From CAIUGU01 sp965279735 (GTDB taxonomy: Bacteria > Pseudomonadota > Gammaproteobacteria > Steroidobacterales > Steroidobacteraceae), in contig OZ257260.1 of assembly GCA_965279735.1 (NCBI GenBank), positions 868,001 through 932,000 of the forward strand: 64,000 bases of DNA. The letters are read 5' to 3'. A program made the position numbers and the translations under genes. The number at the start of each line of letters is the position of its first letter. Within the stretch, counting starts at the first letter, position 1. Shown in pieces: positions 33,151-42,000 of the stretch. Below the pieces are notes generated by a model that saw only the letters and a program-made list of their open reading frames with translations, had not been told where the DNA came from and made no database searches.

Positions 33151-33908
33151 CAGGCCGGATCCTGCGTGGTTTTGCAGTGGCGGGCCTGAGCCTGCTGGCA
33201 ACGGCGTGCGTGACAACGCCGCCGGAGCAGGACCCTGTCGTGCAGAAGCTGTCGGAGCTGGATGGCCGGCTCCTGCGCCTCGAGCGGGTGCTGTCGAACC
33301 AGAGTCTGCTCGATCTCTCGCAGAAGCTGGAAGCCGCACAGGCTGAGGGCCGTGCGCTTCGAGGACAGATTGAAGAGCTGCAGTTCCGCAACCAGGGTGC
33401 GGGTGAGCAGCAGCGTGAGCTTTATGACGACCTGAGCAAGCGGTTGCAGGCGCTGGAAACCAGCAGCGTCCCGGCGCCCGTGCAGGGCGCGGCGTTGAAC
33501 AGCGGCCTGCCTGTGCCGGGCGGTGATGACCGAGCCAATTACCAAGCCGCCTTCGACCTGCTTCGTGATGGCAAGTATGCCGAGGCGACCGCCGGCTTCC
33601 AGCAGCTTCTGGTGCGTTTCCCGAACAGTTCGATGGCCGACAACACGCAGTACTGGCTGGGTGAGAGCCACTACGTGACACGCAATTTCAACGATGCGCT
33701 GCGTGCCTTCCGGGTGGTTCTCGACAAGTATCCGGAATCGCGCAAGATCCCGGACGCGCTGCTCAAGATCGGCTACTGCGACTACGAGCTGCAGAACTGG
33801 AAAGAGGCGCGGACAGCGCTGAACCAGCTCGTCCAGCAGTATCCGGACACCACGGCTGCCCGCCTGGGGCAACAGCGCCTTGCAAAAATGGACAGCGAAA
33901 ACCGTTGA
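33147..33908 (+). CDS. cpoB: cell division coordinator CpoB (YbgF)
   Basis: 253 residues. It links TolA with penicillin-binding protein 1B during constriction. An N-terminal trimeric coiled coil (about 30-110, LSELDGRLLRLERVL) is followed by a Pro/Ala linker and three TPR units (about 130-250: NYQAAFDLLRDGKYAEA, FPNSSMADNTQYWLGE, YPESRKIPDALLKIGY, YPDTTAARLGQQRL). The N-terminus LLATACVTTPP has a Cys in a lipobox-like place, although the -3 residue is Ala, so lipidation is uncertain. Overlaps pal by 4 nt. Confidence 0.94.
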   Translation: MTGRILRGFAVAGLSLLATACVTTPPEQDPVVQKLSELDGRLLRLERVLSNQSLLDLSQKLEAAQAEGRALRGQIEELQFRNQGAGEQQRELYDDLSKRLQALETSSVPAPVQGAALNSGLPVPGGDDRANYQAAFDLLRDGKYAEATAGFQQLLVRFPNSSMADNTQYWLGESHYVTRNFNDALRAFRVVLDKYPESRKIPDALLKIGYCDYELQNWKEARTALNQLVQQYPDTTAARLGQQRLAKMDSENR

Positions 33909-33973
33909 GAGCGACGTCTTGAGCTGCGCTTAAGCCAGCCTCTCGTCTCCACGGCGCCAATCGCCTGTTTTCA

Positions 33974-34666
33974 ATGAGCGCCACTTCGCCCCTTTCCGCC
34001 GGATCGCCGCCTCCCAGCCCGGGAGCCCTGCGCCTCAAGCTGACCGAGCTGTTCCTCTCCATCCAGGGTGAGGCCGATTCCGTAGGCTGGCCCACGGTGT
34101 TCGTGCGCCTGACAGGTTGTCCTTTGCGCTGCGGGTATTGCGATACCGCCTATGCCTTTCACGGCGGCGACTGGGCAACGATGGAAGAAGTTCTGGGGCG
34201 TGTTTCCGCCTTCGGTGTGCGGCGGGTCTGTGTCACGGGCGGCGAACCGCTGGCGCAGAAAGCGTCGCTGTCGCTCATGGCTGCGCTGTGTGATGCGGGC
34301 TTCGCCGTGTCGCTGGAAACGAGCGGCGCGCTCGACATCGGCCTGGTCGATCCCCGCGTCGTGAAAGTGATGGATCTCAAGACACCCGGCAGCGGCGAGA
34401 TGAGCCGCAACCGGTTCGAGAACCTGGCTTCCTTGAACCCGCAGGACCAGGTCAAGTTCGTGGTGTGTGATCGCGCAGACTATGAATGGGCCCGTTCACA
34501 GGTGCATGAGCATGCGCTGAACGAACGTTGCGGGGTCCTGTTCAGTCCGGGCCATGAGACGTTGCCGGCTGCCCAGCTTGCCGACTGGCTGCTCGAGGAC
34601 CGCTTGCCCGTCCGCCTGCAGGTCCAGTTGCACAAGTACCTGTGGGGCGATGTCCGTGGTCGCTAG
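33974..34666 (+). CDS. queE: 7-carboxy-7-deazaguanine synthase
   Basis: 230 residues, radical-SAM enzyme of queuosine (preQ0) synthesis. The cluster motif is CPLRCGYC (CxxxCxxC) after FVRLTGC. LFLSIQGEADSVGWP at the N-terminus and VTGGEPLAQ are the substrate and SAM-binding segments. It acts after QueD and before QueC, whose gene overlaps it by 17 nt. A position after tol-pal-cpoB is common in gammaproteobacteria. Confidence 0.95.
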   Translation: MSATSPLSAGSPPPSPGALRLKLTELFLSIQGEADSVGWPTVFVRLTGCPLRCGYCDTAYAFHGGDWATMEEVLGRVSAFGVRRVCVTGGEPLAQKASLSLMAALCDAGFAVSLETSGALDIGLVDPRVVKVMDLKTPGSGEMSRNRFENLASLNPQDQVKFVVCDRADYEWARSQVHEHALNERCGVLFSPGHETLPAAQLADWLLEDRLPVRLQVQLHKYLWGDVRGR

Positions 34667-35345
34667 TGACCGGCCGCGTGCCGTCGTGCTGCTCTCTGGC
34701 GGACTCGATTCAGCGACTGTGCTCGCGATTGCAAGGCACGAGGGCCATGCCTGTCACGCCTTGAGTTTCGACTACGGCCAGCGTCACCGTGCCGAGCTGG
34801 CTGCAGCGGATCGCGTTGCGCAGACGCTCGGAGCTGTCGAGCACCGCACGATGCGCATCGACCTGGGCGGCATCGGTGGCTCGGCGCTGACGGACTTCGC
34901 CCTGGCAGTCCCCGATGCGAATACCACTCACGGCATTCCGGTGACGTACGTGCCGGCCCGTAACACTCTTTTTCTGGCCCTCGCACTCGGTTGGGCCGAG
35001 GTCCTGGGGGCCGCCGACATCTTCATAGGCGTGAACGCAGTGGACTACTCCGGTTACCCGGATTGCCGTCCCGCTTTCATTGCCGCGTTCGAGTCGCTTG
35101 CCAATGTGGCCACCCGTGCCGGGATAGAAGGAACGACGCGGTTCCGGATCCGGACTCCGCTGCTCGAATTGTCGAAGGCGGACATCATCCGGCAGGGCAC
35201 AGCACTCGGAGTGGATTTTTCGACGACGGTATCGTGCTACCAGGCCGACGCAGAGGGCAGGGCGTGCGGGCGGTGCGATTCATGCGACCTGCGGCGTGAA
35301 GGATTCAGGACTGCCGGCCTCGCAGATCCCACGCGCTATCTTTGA
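34650..35345 (+). CDS. queC: 7-cyano-7-deazaguanine (preQ0) synthase
   Basis: 231 residues, the same length as E. coli QueC. ATG 34650 lies inside queE and is preceded by GGGG; GTG 34656 is possible. The PP-loop ATPase motif VVLLSGGLDSATV is at about residues 10-22, VPARNTLFLALAL in the middle, and the zinc-binding CGRCDSC with the preceding SCYQ Cys near the C-terminus. It converts 7-carboxy-7-deazaguanine to preQ0 with ATP and ammonia. Confidence 0.95.
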   Translation: MSVVASDRPRAVVLLSGGLDSATVLAIARHEGHACHALSFDYGQRHRAELAAADRVAQTLGAVEHRTMRIDLGGIGGSALTDFALAVPDANTTHGIPVTYVPARNTLFLALALGWAEVLGAADIFIGVNAVDYSGYPDCRPAFIAAFESLANVATRAGIEGTTRFRIRTPLLELSKADIIRQGTALGVDFSTTVSCYQADAEGRACGRCDSCDLRREGFRTAGLADPTRYL

Positions 35346-35369
35346 CGTCCCGGCTGACGCGTTTTGCTC

Positions 35370-35397
35370 TTGGCCAGCCGCGTCGATCGGTTATCAT
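35370..35397 (+). promoter_or_regulatory. probable sigma-70 promoter of tRNA-Lys
   Basis: TTGGCC (35370-35375) and TATCAT (35392-35397) are separated by 16 nt, 4/6 and 5/6 matches to consensus. Placed in the queC-tRNA gap with an expected start near 35404, about 75 nt before the tRNA. Confidence 0.5.
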
Positions 35398-35479
35398 GCG
35401 CGCCCCGTTTCGAGTGGCTGCCGCGAGGCTTGGTGTCGATCCCCCATCGCCGCTGCCTGCCCAGACATTCAGGTTCCGC

Positions 35480-35555
35480 GGGCCGTTAGCTCAGTTGGTA
35501 GAGCAGTTCCCTTTTAAGGAATTGGTCGCAGGTTCGAGCCCTGCACGGCCCACCA
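35480..35555 (+). tRNA. tRNA-Lys (anticodon UUU)
   Basis: 76 nt including an encoded CCA. The acceptor stem GGGCCGT pairs with ACGGCCC perfectly. D-arm GCTC/GAGC, anticodon stem GTTCC/GGAAT with loop CTTTTAA (anticodon TTT at 34-36), T-arm GCAGG-TTCGAGC-CCTGC. All stems are intact, so it should be functional. It lies between queC and an AT-rich stretch. Confidence 0.97.
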
Positions 35556-35756
35556 TTTCTCCTTTTATCGACATTCAATATTCATTTTAATCAGATAGTT
35601 AAAAGCTTTTATTAATGTGGATGAAGACATGGGATGCCCAAGGATATAGAGTTTTGCGTAACTGCTTGATTGGTATAAAGTCAGGTTATGACAAAGTCGG
35701 CTAGAAATTATCTGCAAAGGCTTGATCTGCCTTTGATAAAGAACATCTGACGAGAT
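35556..35756. other. AT-rich stretch between tRNA-Lys and the AAA/FHA gene
   Basis: About 200 bp clearly richer in A/T than the rest of the window. It contains the perfect palindrome TAAAAGCTTTTA (35600-35611) and the hairpin CAAAGGC-7 nt-GCCTTTG (35715-35735), which ends 21 nt before the next start. It may hold the promoter and an operator of the AAA/FHA gene. A remnant of past integration at the tRNA 3' end is possible, but no integrase or repeated tRNA end was found. Confidence 0.4.
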
Positions 35757-37055
35757 ATGACGGCTTCACCTGCCACTCCCTTCGGTCTTGTTGCTTCGCC
35801 GTTCGCGGACCGCCGCGACGACGATCCGTTTTTCTTTCCCGGCGAGCAGTACCTGCGGGCTCTCGAATTCATGGGCGCAGTGCTGTGGACGCGAACTCAC
35901 GTTGGTGTTGTGACGGGCGAGGAGGGTTCTGGCAAGTCGCTGCTGATCCGTCGCTTCCTCGCAGCGCTCGATGAGCGCGTGTTGTGTGCGGAAGTGCATC
36001 GCCAGGATCTGACGGCCCGCGAATTTCTCGATGATGTCCTCAAGCAGTTTGGCGTGACGCTCGACGAGACAGACCGTACTGACCGCAAGCGCCTGCTCGA
36101 GCGGTTTCTCAATCACCAGCTCAACCTCGGCCGCATCTGCCTGATCGTGGTCGAGAACCCGCAGACCATGCCGCCGCTGGTGCTCGACGAGATCAAGGCG
36201 TTGTCCACCATTGCCGTCGATGGGACGCGCGTGCTCAAGCTGCTGCTCGTCGGTCAGCCGCTGCTCAGCCATGTCGTGGACTCACCGCGAATGGGACAGC
36301 TGATGCGCGCCGGTGCGACCCGTTTCTCGCTGTCGCCGTTGACGGAGGACCAGGTGGCTGCCTATGTGGCGCATCGGCTCCGCGCGGCAGGCGCGCCTGA
36401 TCCCGACCAGCTCATGCCCTATACGCTGATGTCGAAGATCCACCAGTACTCTTCCGGTTCGCCCAAGCTGATCAACAGCCTCTGCACGCAGGCGCTGGCC
36501 TGTGCAGCGGTGAAGGGCAGTTCCGTCGTGACCTTGCAGGCGCTGGATGAAGCGATCGATACGCTCGGGCTTGAGCCTCGGGTCGGCAGCCATCCGCCGC
36601 AATCGACGGGCGGAACGGACCCGACACCGAATACTTCCGCCATCCTGTTGCTCGCCTCGCAGGGTGTTCCGGACCGGGAAATTCCGCTCAAGCGCAACCG
36701 CATCCTGATCGGCCGGGGCGATCTGGCGGATGTCCGCATCGACAGCGTTTTCGTCAGCCGGTACCACGCGCTCATCGTCCGCGAGGAAACGCAGGATCTC
36801 CTGATCGATCTCGGCAGCACTAACGGCGTCCTGGTCAATTCGAAGCGGGTCATGCGGCACGTCCTGCGCAATCGCGACCTCGTCCAGGTCGGGCCGGCCC
36901 GGGTGACGTATCTGAATGCCGCTGCCACCCAGGTCTATGCAGGTGTCGATCCGGGGCAGACGGGCTGCTTCGTCCGCTCCGGCAGCGCCGCCGCCGAAGG
37001 CACCGGGGGAACCGTCATCGCGTTCGGTCGAGTCGCGGACTCGCCGAGCGGCTGA
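35757..37055 (+). CDS. ExeA/GspA-like AAA+ ATPase with C-terminal FHA domain
   Basis: 432 residues. The N-terminal FGLVASPFADRRDDDPFFFPGEQYLRAL (in pieces) and AAA+ core resemble GspA/ExeA ATPases. Walker A is GEEGSGKS (about 54-61). The expected Walker B DEA is replaced by VVENPQ, so ATP hydrolysis may be altered. A FHA phosphothreonine-binding domain follows (about 312-385: RILIGRGDLADVRI, VSRYHALIV, DLGSTNGVLVN). There is no transmembrane or peptidoglycan-binding segment and no gspB neighbour. An AAA+ switch reading Ser/Thr phosphorylation is a reasonable guess; target unknown. Flanked by tRNA-Lys and thrA. Confidence 0.8.
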   Translation: MTASPATPFGLVASPFADRRDDDPFFFPGEQYLRALEFMGAVLWTRTHVGVVTGEEGSGKSLLIRRFLAALDERVLCAEVHRQDLTAREFLDDVLKQFGVTLDETDRTDRKRLLERFLNHQLNLGRICLIVVENPQTMPPLVLDEIKALSTIAVDGTRVLKLLLVGQPLLSHVVDSPRMGQLMRAGATRFSLSPLTEDQVAAYVAHRLRAAGAPDPDQLMPYTLMSKIHQYSSGSPKLINSLCTQALACAAVKGSSVVTLQALDEAIDTLGLEPRVGSHPPQSTGGTDPTPNTSAILLLASQGVPDREIPLKRNRILIGRGDLADVRIDSVFVSRYHALIVREETQDLLIDLGSTNGVLVNSKRVMRHVLRNRDLVQVGPARVTYLNAAATQVYAGVDPGQTGCFVRSGSAAAEGTGGTVIAFGRVADSPSG

Positions 37056-37093
37056 TCATCGGGGCCTGCGTCCGGGTCCGATTTCCTCTTGTT

Positions 37094-37122
37094 TTGTACC
37101 AGCTTAGGCTTGCCGCTATGGT
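37094..37122 (+). promoter_or_regulatory. weak candidate promoter for the thr operon
   Basis: TTGTAC (37094-37099), 17-nt spacer, TATGGT (37117-37122). Only 3/6 and 4/6 matches, but well placed in the 193-bp gap before thrA. No Thr/Ile-rich leader peptide or attenuator was seen in the gap. Confidence 0.25.
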
Positions 37123-37248
37123 GCGCTGCCAGTAGAGTGTCGCCCGCATTCCCGGCAGCCTGACATTGCCAGTGGTTCCTTGGATCAAGGTGACTGGCTT
37201 CAGCGTGCGCGGCGAAAGTCCTGACACCTTTTGAGAGATGGAACGCAC

Positions 37249-39723
37249 GTGGAGCATTGGCGGGTTCACAAGTTCGGCGGTTCCAGCGTGGCCGATGCGG
37301 TCTGCATGGAGCGCGTCGCGCGTATCCTGGAGAAGGATCCGCATCCGCGCCTCGGCGTGGTGTTGTCGGCCTGTCGCGGCGTCACCGATGCATTGCTTGA
37401 GCTGGTCGCTCTGGCCGAACGCCAGGACGCCGCTGTCGTGCAGCGACTGGACGCCGTTCGCACCCGGCACGTCGTCATTGCCGACACGCTGCTGGAAGGC
37501 GCCGCCCGCACCGAATACCTGACCGAGCTGGAACAGGATTGCCGCAACATCGCGGGCATCCTCGAAACCGTCCGCATGATCCGTTCGGCATCCCGCAATG
37601 TCCGGGAGCTGGTAGCGGGCTATGGTGAGATCTGGTCCACACGACTGTTCGTCCGTTACCTGCAGAAGCGCGGTCAGCGGCCTGGCAAAACCGTCTGGAT
37701 CGATGCCCGCGACATCGTGGTCGTCGACTGGGGTTCGCTCGGACCCGCTGTCCGCTGGGAAGAGTCCCGCGCCAACATCCCGAAGGTGATTCCGCGCGAT
37801 GCCGGCACGCTCATCATCACCGGCTTCATCGCTCGTGATGCCAAGGGCTTGCAGACGACGCTCGGCCGTAACGGCAGCGACTTCTCGGGTTCGATCTTCG
37901 GGGCGCTGCTGGATGCCGAGGAAATCCATATCTGGACCGACGTCGATGGCGTACTGAGCGCCGATCCGCGCCTGGTGCCGGATGCCACGGTCATTGATTC
38001 GCTCTCGTACAACGAGGCGATGGAGCTCGCCTATTTCGGCGCGAAAGTGCTGCATCCGCAGACGATGGCGCCGGCGGTGCTGAAGAACATTCCGATCTGG
38101 ATCCGCAACACGTTCGCGCCGGAGAAAGCCGGCACGCTCATCTGCGAGAAGCCCGAATCCACGCAAGCGGTGAAGGGCATCACGAGCATCGACCGCGTGG
38201 CGCTCGCGAACGTCGAAGGCGCGGGAATGATCGGCGTTCCAGGCACTGCGCAGCGACTGTTCGGCGCACTGCGTGACCATGGCATTTCAGTGATCCTGAT
38301 TTCGCAGGGCAGCTCGGAGCACTCGATCTGCTTCGCAGTGCCGGAAGCCGAGGCCGAGCAGACGGAAACGGTCGTGCGCCAGGCGTTCGACAGCGAACTG
38401 CGGCAGGGCCAGATCCAGAGCGTCGAAGTCGATCGGGGCTGCAGCATCCTCGCTGTCGTCGGCGACGGGATGGCCGGATCCCACGGTGTAGCGGCGAAAG
38501 TCTTCGGTGCCCTTGGCACGGCTGGCGTAAGCGTGCGCGCGATTGCGCAGGGCGCGTCGGAGCGCAATATCTCCGTGGTCATTGATGGCAAGCAGACAGC
38601 GCGTGCGCTGCGGGCCGTCCATTCCAGTTTCTATCTCTCGCCCCACACGGTCTCGATCGGCCTGATCGGTCCGGGCGTGGTGGGCGGCGTGCTGCTCGAC
38701 CAGCTGGCCTCGCAAGTGGGCAGGCTGGGTCGCGATCTCAAGCTGGACCTGCGCGTGCGCGGCATCATGACTTCGAAGCAGATGCTGCTCGAGGAAACCG
38801 AGATTCCCTTAAGCCGCTGGCGCGATGCATTTGCAGCGGGCACGAAGCCTGCGGATCTCGCGGGCTTTGCCGCTCACGTGAAGGCCGATCACCTGCCGCA
38901 CGCCATCATCATCGACTGCTCGGCAAGTCCGGCGGTGGCCGAGCACTATCCTGAATGGCTGGCGGCCGGCATTCACATCGTGACACCGAACAAACGCGCG
39001 AACAGTGCAGACCTGAAGTACTTCGCACGCCTGCATGAAGCCCGCCGGCAGGGCGGTGCGCACTATCTGTACGAGGCGACGGTCGGCGCCGGGTTGCCGA
39101 TCATCCAGACGCTGCGCGATCTGCGCGAAACCGGTGACGAGATCCGTGCGATCGACGGCATCCTCTCCGGAACGCTCGCTTACCTGTTCAATACCTGGGA
39201 TGGCAGCGTGCCTTTCTCATCCATCGTGCGTGACGCCAAGGCAAAGGGGTACACGGAGCCCGATCCGCGCGACGATCTCTCGGGAACGGATGTGGCGCGC
39301 AAGCTCATCATTCTCGGTCGCGAAATGGGCCTCATGCTTGAACTCGGCGATGTCGCCCTCGAAGGGCTTGTGCCTCCGGCGCTGGCAGGCTGCAGCGCGG
39401 AGGAGTTCCTGAACCGGCTTCCGGAATTCGATGCGCCGATGCTTGCGCGATTGCAGGCGGCCCAGGGCCGCGGCAAGGTCCTTCGCTACGTCGGGGCGCT
39501 CGATGCCGCGAAGGGAACTGCGTCGGTGGGTCTCGTGGAACTCGATCGCTCGCACGCGTTTGCGAATATCGCGCTGACGGACAACGTGGTGCGGTTCATG
39601 ACGAGCCGCTACAACAAGAATCCCCTGATCGTGCAGGGTCCTGGTGCAGGGCCCGAAGTGACGGCGGGTGGTGTATTCGCTGATCTGCTGCGCATCTGCG
39701 CGTATCTCGGAGCCAAACTCTGA
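37249..39723 (+). CDS. thrA: bifunctional aspartokinase / homoserine dehydrogenase I
   Basis: 824 residues (E. coli 820). The aspartokinase part (about 1-290) begins VHKFGGSSVAD and contains GFIARDAKGLQTTLGRNGSDFS (in pieces). Two ACT domains (about 310-460) would give threonine control. The homoserine dehydrogenase part has the Rossmann motif GLIGPGVVGG, TPNKRANSADLKY and YEATVGAGLPIIQTL. GTG 37249 is chosen over TTG 37231 for the ribosome-site spacing. First and third steps from aspartate to threonine; thrB and thrC follow. Confidence 0.96.
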   Translation: MEHWRVHKFGGSSVADAVCMERVARILEKDPHPRLGVVLSACRGVTDALLELVALAERQDAAVVQRLDAVRTRHVVIADTLLEGAARTEYLTELEQDCRNIAGILETVRMIRSASRNVRELVAGYGEIWSTRLFVRYLQKRGQRPGKTVWIDARDIVVVDWGSLGPAVRWEESRANIPKVIPRDAGTLIITGFIARDAKGLQTTLGRNGSDFSGSIFGALLDAEEIHIWTDVDGVLSADPRLVPDATVIDSLSYNEAMELAYFGAKVLHPQTMAPAVLKNIPIWIRNTFAPEKAGTLICEKPESTQAVKGITSIDRVALANVEGAGMIGVPGTAQRLFGALRDHGISVILISQGSSEHSICFAVPEAEAEQTETVVRQAFDSELRQGQIQSVEVDRGCSILAVVGDGMAGSHGVAAKVFGALGTAGVSVRAIAQGASERNISVVIDGKQTARALRAVHSSFYLSPHTVSIGLIGPGVVGGVLLDQLASQVGRLGRDLKLDLRVRGIMTSKQMLLEETEIPLSRWRDAFAAGTKPADLAGFAAHVKADHLPHAIIIDCSASPAVAEHYPEWLAAGIHIVTPNKRANSADLKYFARLHEARRQGGAHYLYEATVGAGLPIIQTLRDLRETGDEIRAIDGILSGTLAYLFNTWDGSVPFSSIVRDAKAKGYTEPDPRDDLSGTDVARKLIILGREMGLMLELGDVALEGLVPPALAGCSAEEFLNRLPEFDAPMLARLQAAQGRGKVLRYVGALDAAKGTASVGLVELDRSHAFANIALTDNVVRFMTSRYNKNPLIVQGPGAGPEVTAGGVFADLLRICAYLGAKL

Positions 39724-40676
39724 TGAGTCCCCCGGGAGAAAAATCCTTGGCGCATGCGACCGCGTTTGCCCCCGCCAGCGTCGGCAACGTCGCAGTAGGC
39801 TTTGACGTTCTGGGTCATAGCGTCCAGGCCATCGGTGACCGCGTGCGCGCGACCCGCTCCGCACAGCCTGGTGTCAGGATCACTGCGATCACAGGCGTCG
39901 TGCAGGACCTGCCGCTTGAGACGGAACGCAATACGGCCGGCATGGCCGTGCTCAGCATGGTGAAGGCACTCAATCTGCCTTTCGGTATCGAGCTCGCGAT
40001 CGAGAAGGGCATTCCGCTGGGTTCAGGTCTTGGTGGGTCTGCGGCATCTGCGGTCGCGGCTGTGGTTGCAGCGAGTGCATTGCTCGACAAGCCGCTCACA
40101 CAGCTTGAGATGCTCAAGTTCGCGATGCATGGCGAAGCGGTCGCCAGCGGTTCGGTGCATGTCGACAACATTGCGCCATCCCTCTTCGGCGGGCTCGTGC
40201 TCACCGTCGGTATCGACAATCCCAACGTCAAGCAGATCCCCGTGCCGCCTTCGGTGCGCTGTGTACTGGCCCATCCGCACATGATGTTGTCGACACGTGA
40301 GGCCCGCGAGATCCTCAGGAAGACCGTCGACCTGTCGGACGTCATCTGGCAGTCCGCGAATCTCGCCGGCTTTCTCACGGGCTGCTTCACGGGAGACATC
40401 AGCCTGATCCGGGCTTCGCTGGAAGACGTCATCATTGAGCCGCAGCGGCAGGTGCTGATCCCCGGCTTCAAGGCGGTCAAAAAGGCTGCTCTCGATGGAG
40501 GAGCGTTTGGCTGCTCGATCTCCGGTGCCGGCCCGACAGTGTTCGCCTGGTGTGACGAGAAGGACGCTGTCGTCGTGCGCGATGGCATGGTCGCTGCCTT
40601 TGCTGCCCACGGACTCGGGACGGACGCGTGGATTTCGCCGCTCGATCCGAGAGGCGCCCGCCTCGTCACCGAGTGA
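39723..40676 (+). CDS. thrB: homoserine kinase
   Basis: 317 residues, GHMP kinase family. The N-terminal FAPASVGNVAVGFDVLG, phosphate loop PLGSGLGGSAASAVAA and C-terminal GAFGCSISGAGPTVFA are the three family motifs. It phosphorylates homoserine for ThrC. The ATG shares its A with the thrA stop (TGATG), so it is translationally coupled. It ends 7 nt before thrC. Confidence 0.97.
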   Translation: MSPPGEKSLAHATAFAPASVGNVAVGFDVLGHSVQAIGDRVRATRSAQPGVRITAITGVVQDLPLETERNTAGMAVLSMVKALNLPFGIELAIEKGIPLGSGLGGSAASAVAAVVAASALLDKPLTQLEMLKFAMHGEAVASGSVHVDNIAPSLFGGLVLTVGIDNPNVKQIPVPPSVRCVLAHPHMMLSTREAREILRKTVDLSDVIWQSANLAGFLTGCFTGDISLIRASLEDVIIEPQRQVLIPGFKAVKKAALDGGAFGCSISGAGPTVFAWCDEKDAVVVRDGMVAAFAAHGLGTDAWISPLDPRGARLVTE

Positions 40677-40683
40677 GAGCCGC

Positions 40684-42000
40684 ATGAAACTGGTCAGCAC
40701 TCGCAGCTCCGTGCAAGGGGCGTCCGTCAGCGAAGCCATCGTTCGCGGGATTGCGCCGGATGGCGGCCTGTACGTGCCCGAAGAATTTCCTCACCTGGAT
40801 CCAGCCGCCTTTGACGGCGCGAGCGATCTTCCTGCAGTGGCAGAACGTCTGTTGGCACCGTTGCTGCGCGGCGAGCCGCTCGCTGGAGAGCTTAAGGCGA
40901 TCGTTCGCGATGCCTTCGATTTTCCCGCGCCGCTCGTCCCGCTGCCGAAGGCTGCAGGACCGGCGAGTGTCCTCGAGCTGTTTCATGGGCCGACGTCGGC
41001 CTTCAAGGATTTTGGCGCACGGTTCCTCGCTGCGAGCATGCAGAGGATCCGCCGTGGCGCGGGGCGCACGCTGACGATCCTGGTAGCCACTTCCGGCGAT
41101 ACGGGAGGTGCGGTCGCTGCTGCCTTCCACCGCCGTCCCGGCATCGAAGTCATCGTGCTCTATCCGCAAGGCCTCGTCTCCGAGCGGCAGGCACAGCAGC
41201 TTGCCTGCTGGGGCGACAACGTCCGGACATTCAACGTCGCCGGCACGTTCGACGATTGCCAGCGCATGGCGAAGGAAGCTTTCCAGGACGAATCGTTGTC
41301 GCGTTCGCATGAGCTGTCTTCCGCCAACAGCATCAACATCGGCCGGCTCCTGCCACAGATGGTTTACTACGCGAGTGCGAGCCTCGAGCTGTGGCGCAGG
41401 AACGGTACGAAGCCCGGCTTCATCATTCCCACCGGCAATCTCGGCAATGCAGTGGCCTGTATCTGGGCGCGCCATCTCGGCTTGCCGATCGGCGATATCG
41501 TGCTGGCGACCAATGCCAATCTCACCGTGACGGACTACCTGCGTTCCGGGGAATGGAAGCCGCGGCAGAGCGTTCCGACGCTGGCGTCGGCAATGGATGT
41601 TGGCAATCCGAGCAACATGGAACGTCTGCGTTCCCTGTATCCGGAGATCGATCAGGTGCGTGGACAGGTCACGGCCTGCAGTGTCACCGATGCCGAGATC
41701 CGTACCACGATCAAGCGCGATGCCGTCGAGCTTGGCCAGGTGTGGTGTCCGCATACCGCCACCGCTGCGCACGTCTACCGGCAATTGCAGCCGCAGTCCG
41801 GCACGCCCTCGTCAGACAGGCATTGGGTGATCGTTTCCACGGCGCATCCGGCGAAGTTCAATGACATCGTCGAGCCGCTCATCGGCCACGAGATCCCGGT
41901 TCCTCCCGCGCTCGCTGCGCTGCTGTCGTTAACGCGCCAGGAAACGTCCCTCGAACCCACGCTCGCCGCTTTGCGCAGCGAATTGCAGAAGGGCCGCTGA
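40684..42000 (+). CDS. thrC: threonine synthase
   Basis: 438 residues, PLP enzyme fold type II. ATG 40684 gives MKLVSTRSS; the frame is open upstream inside thrB but without similarity. PLP lysine lies in TSAFKDFGARFL; VATSGDTGGAVAAAF is the phosphate-binding loop and FIIPTGNLGNAVAC the glycine-rich segment. Converts O-phosphohomoserine to threonine. Confidence 0.97.
   Translation: MKLVSTRSSVQGASVSEAIVRGIAPDGGLYVPEEFPHLDPAAFDGASDLPAVAERLLAPLLRGEPLAGELKAIVRDAFDFPAPLVPLPKAAGPASVLELFHGPTSAFKDFGARFLAASMQRIRRGAGRTLTILVATSGDTGGAVAAAFHRRPGIEVIVLYPQGLVSERQAQQLACWGDNVRTFNVAGTFDDCQRMAKEAFQDESLSRSHELSSANSINIGRLLPQMVYYASASLELWRRNGTKPGFIIPTGNLGNAVACIWARHLGLPIGDIVLATNANLTVTDYLRSGEWKPRQSVPTLASAMDVGNPSNMERLRSLYPEIDQVRGQVTACSVTDAEIRTTIKRDAVELGQVWCPHTATAAHVYRQLQPQSGTPSSDRHWVIVSTAHPAKFNDIVEPLIGHEIPVPPALAALLSLTRQETSLEPTLAALRSELQKGR

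Noticed and set aside
37056..37248. Possible threonine attenuator upstream of thrA.
   Set aside because: No short frame rich in Thr/Ile codons and no terminator hairpin with T-run was found.
37231..37248. TTG at 37231 as the thrA start.
   Set aside because: GTG 37249 has better ribosome-site spacing and gives the usual length.
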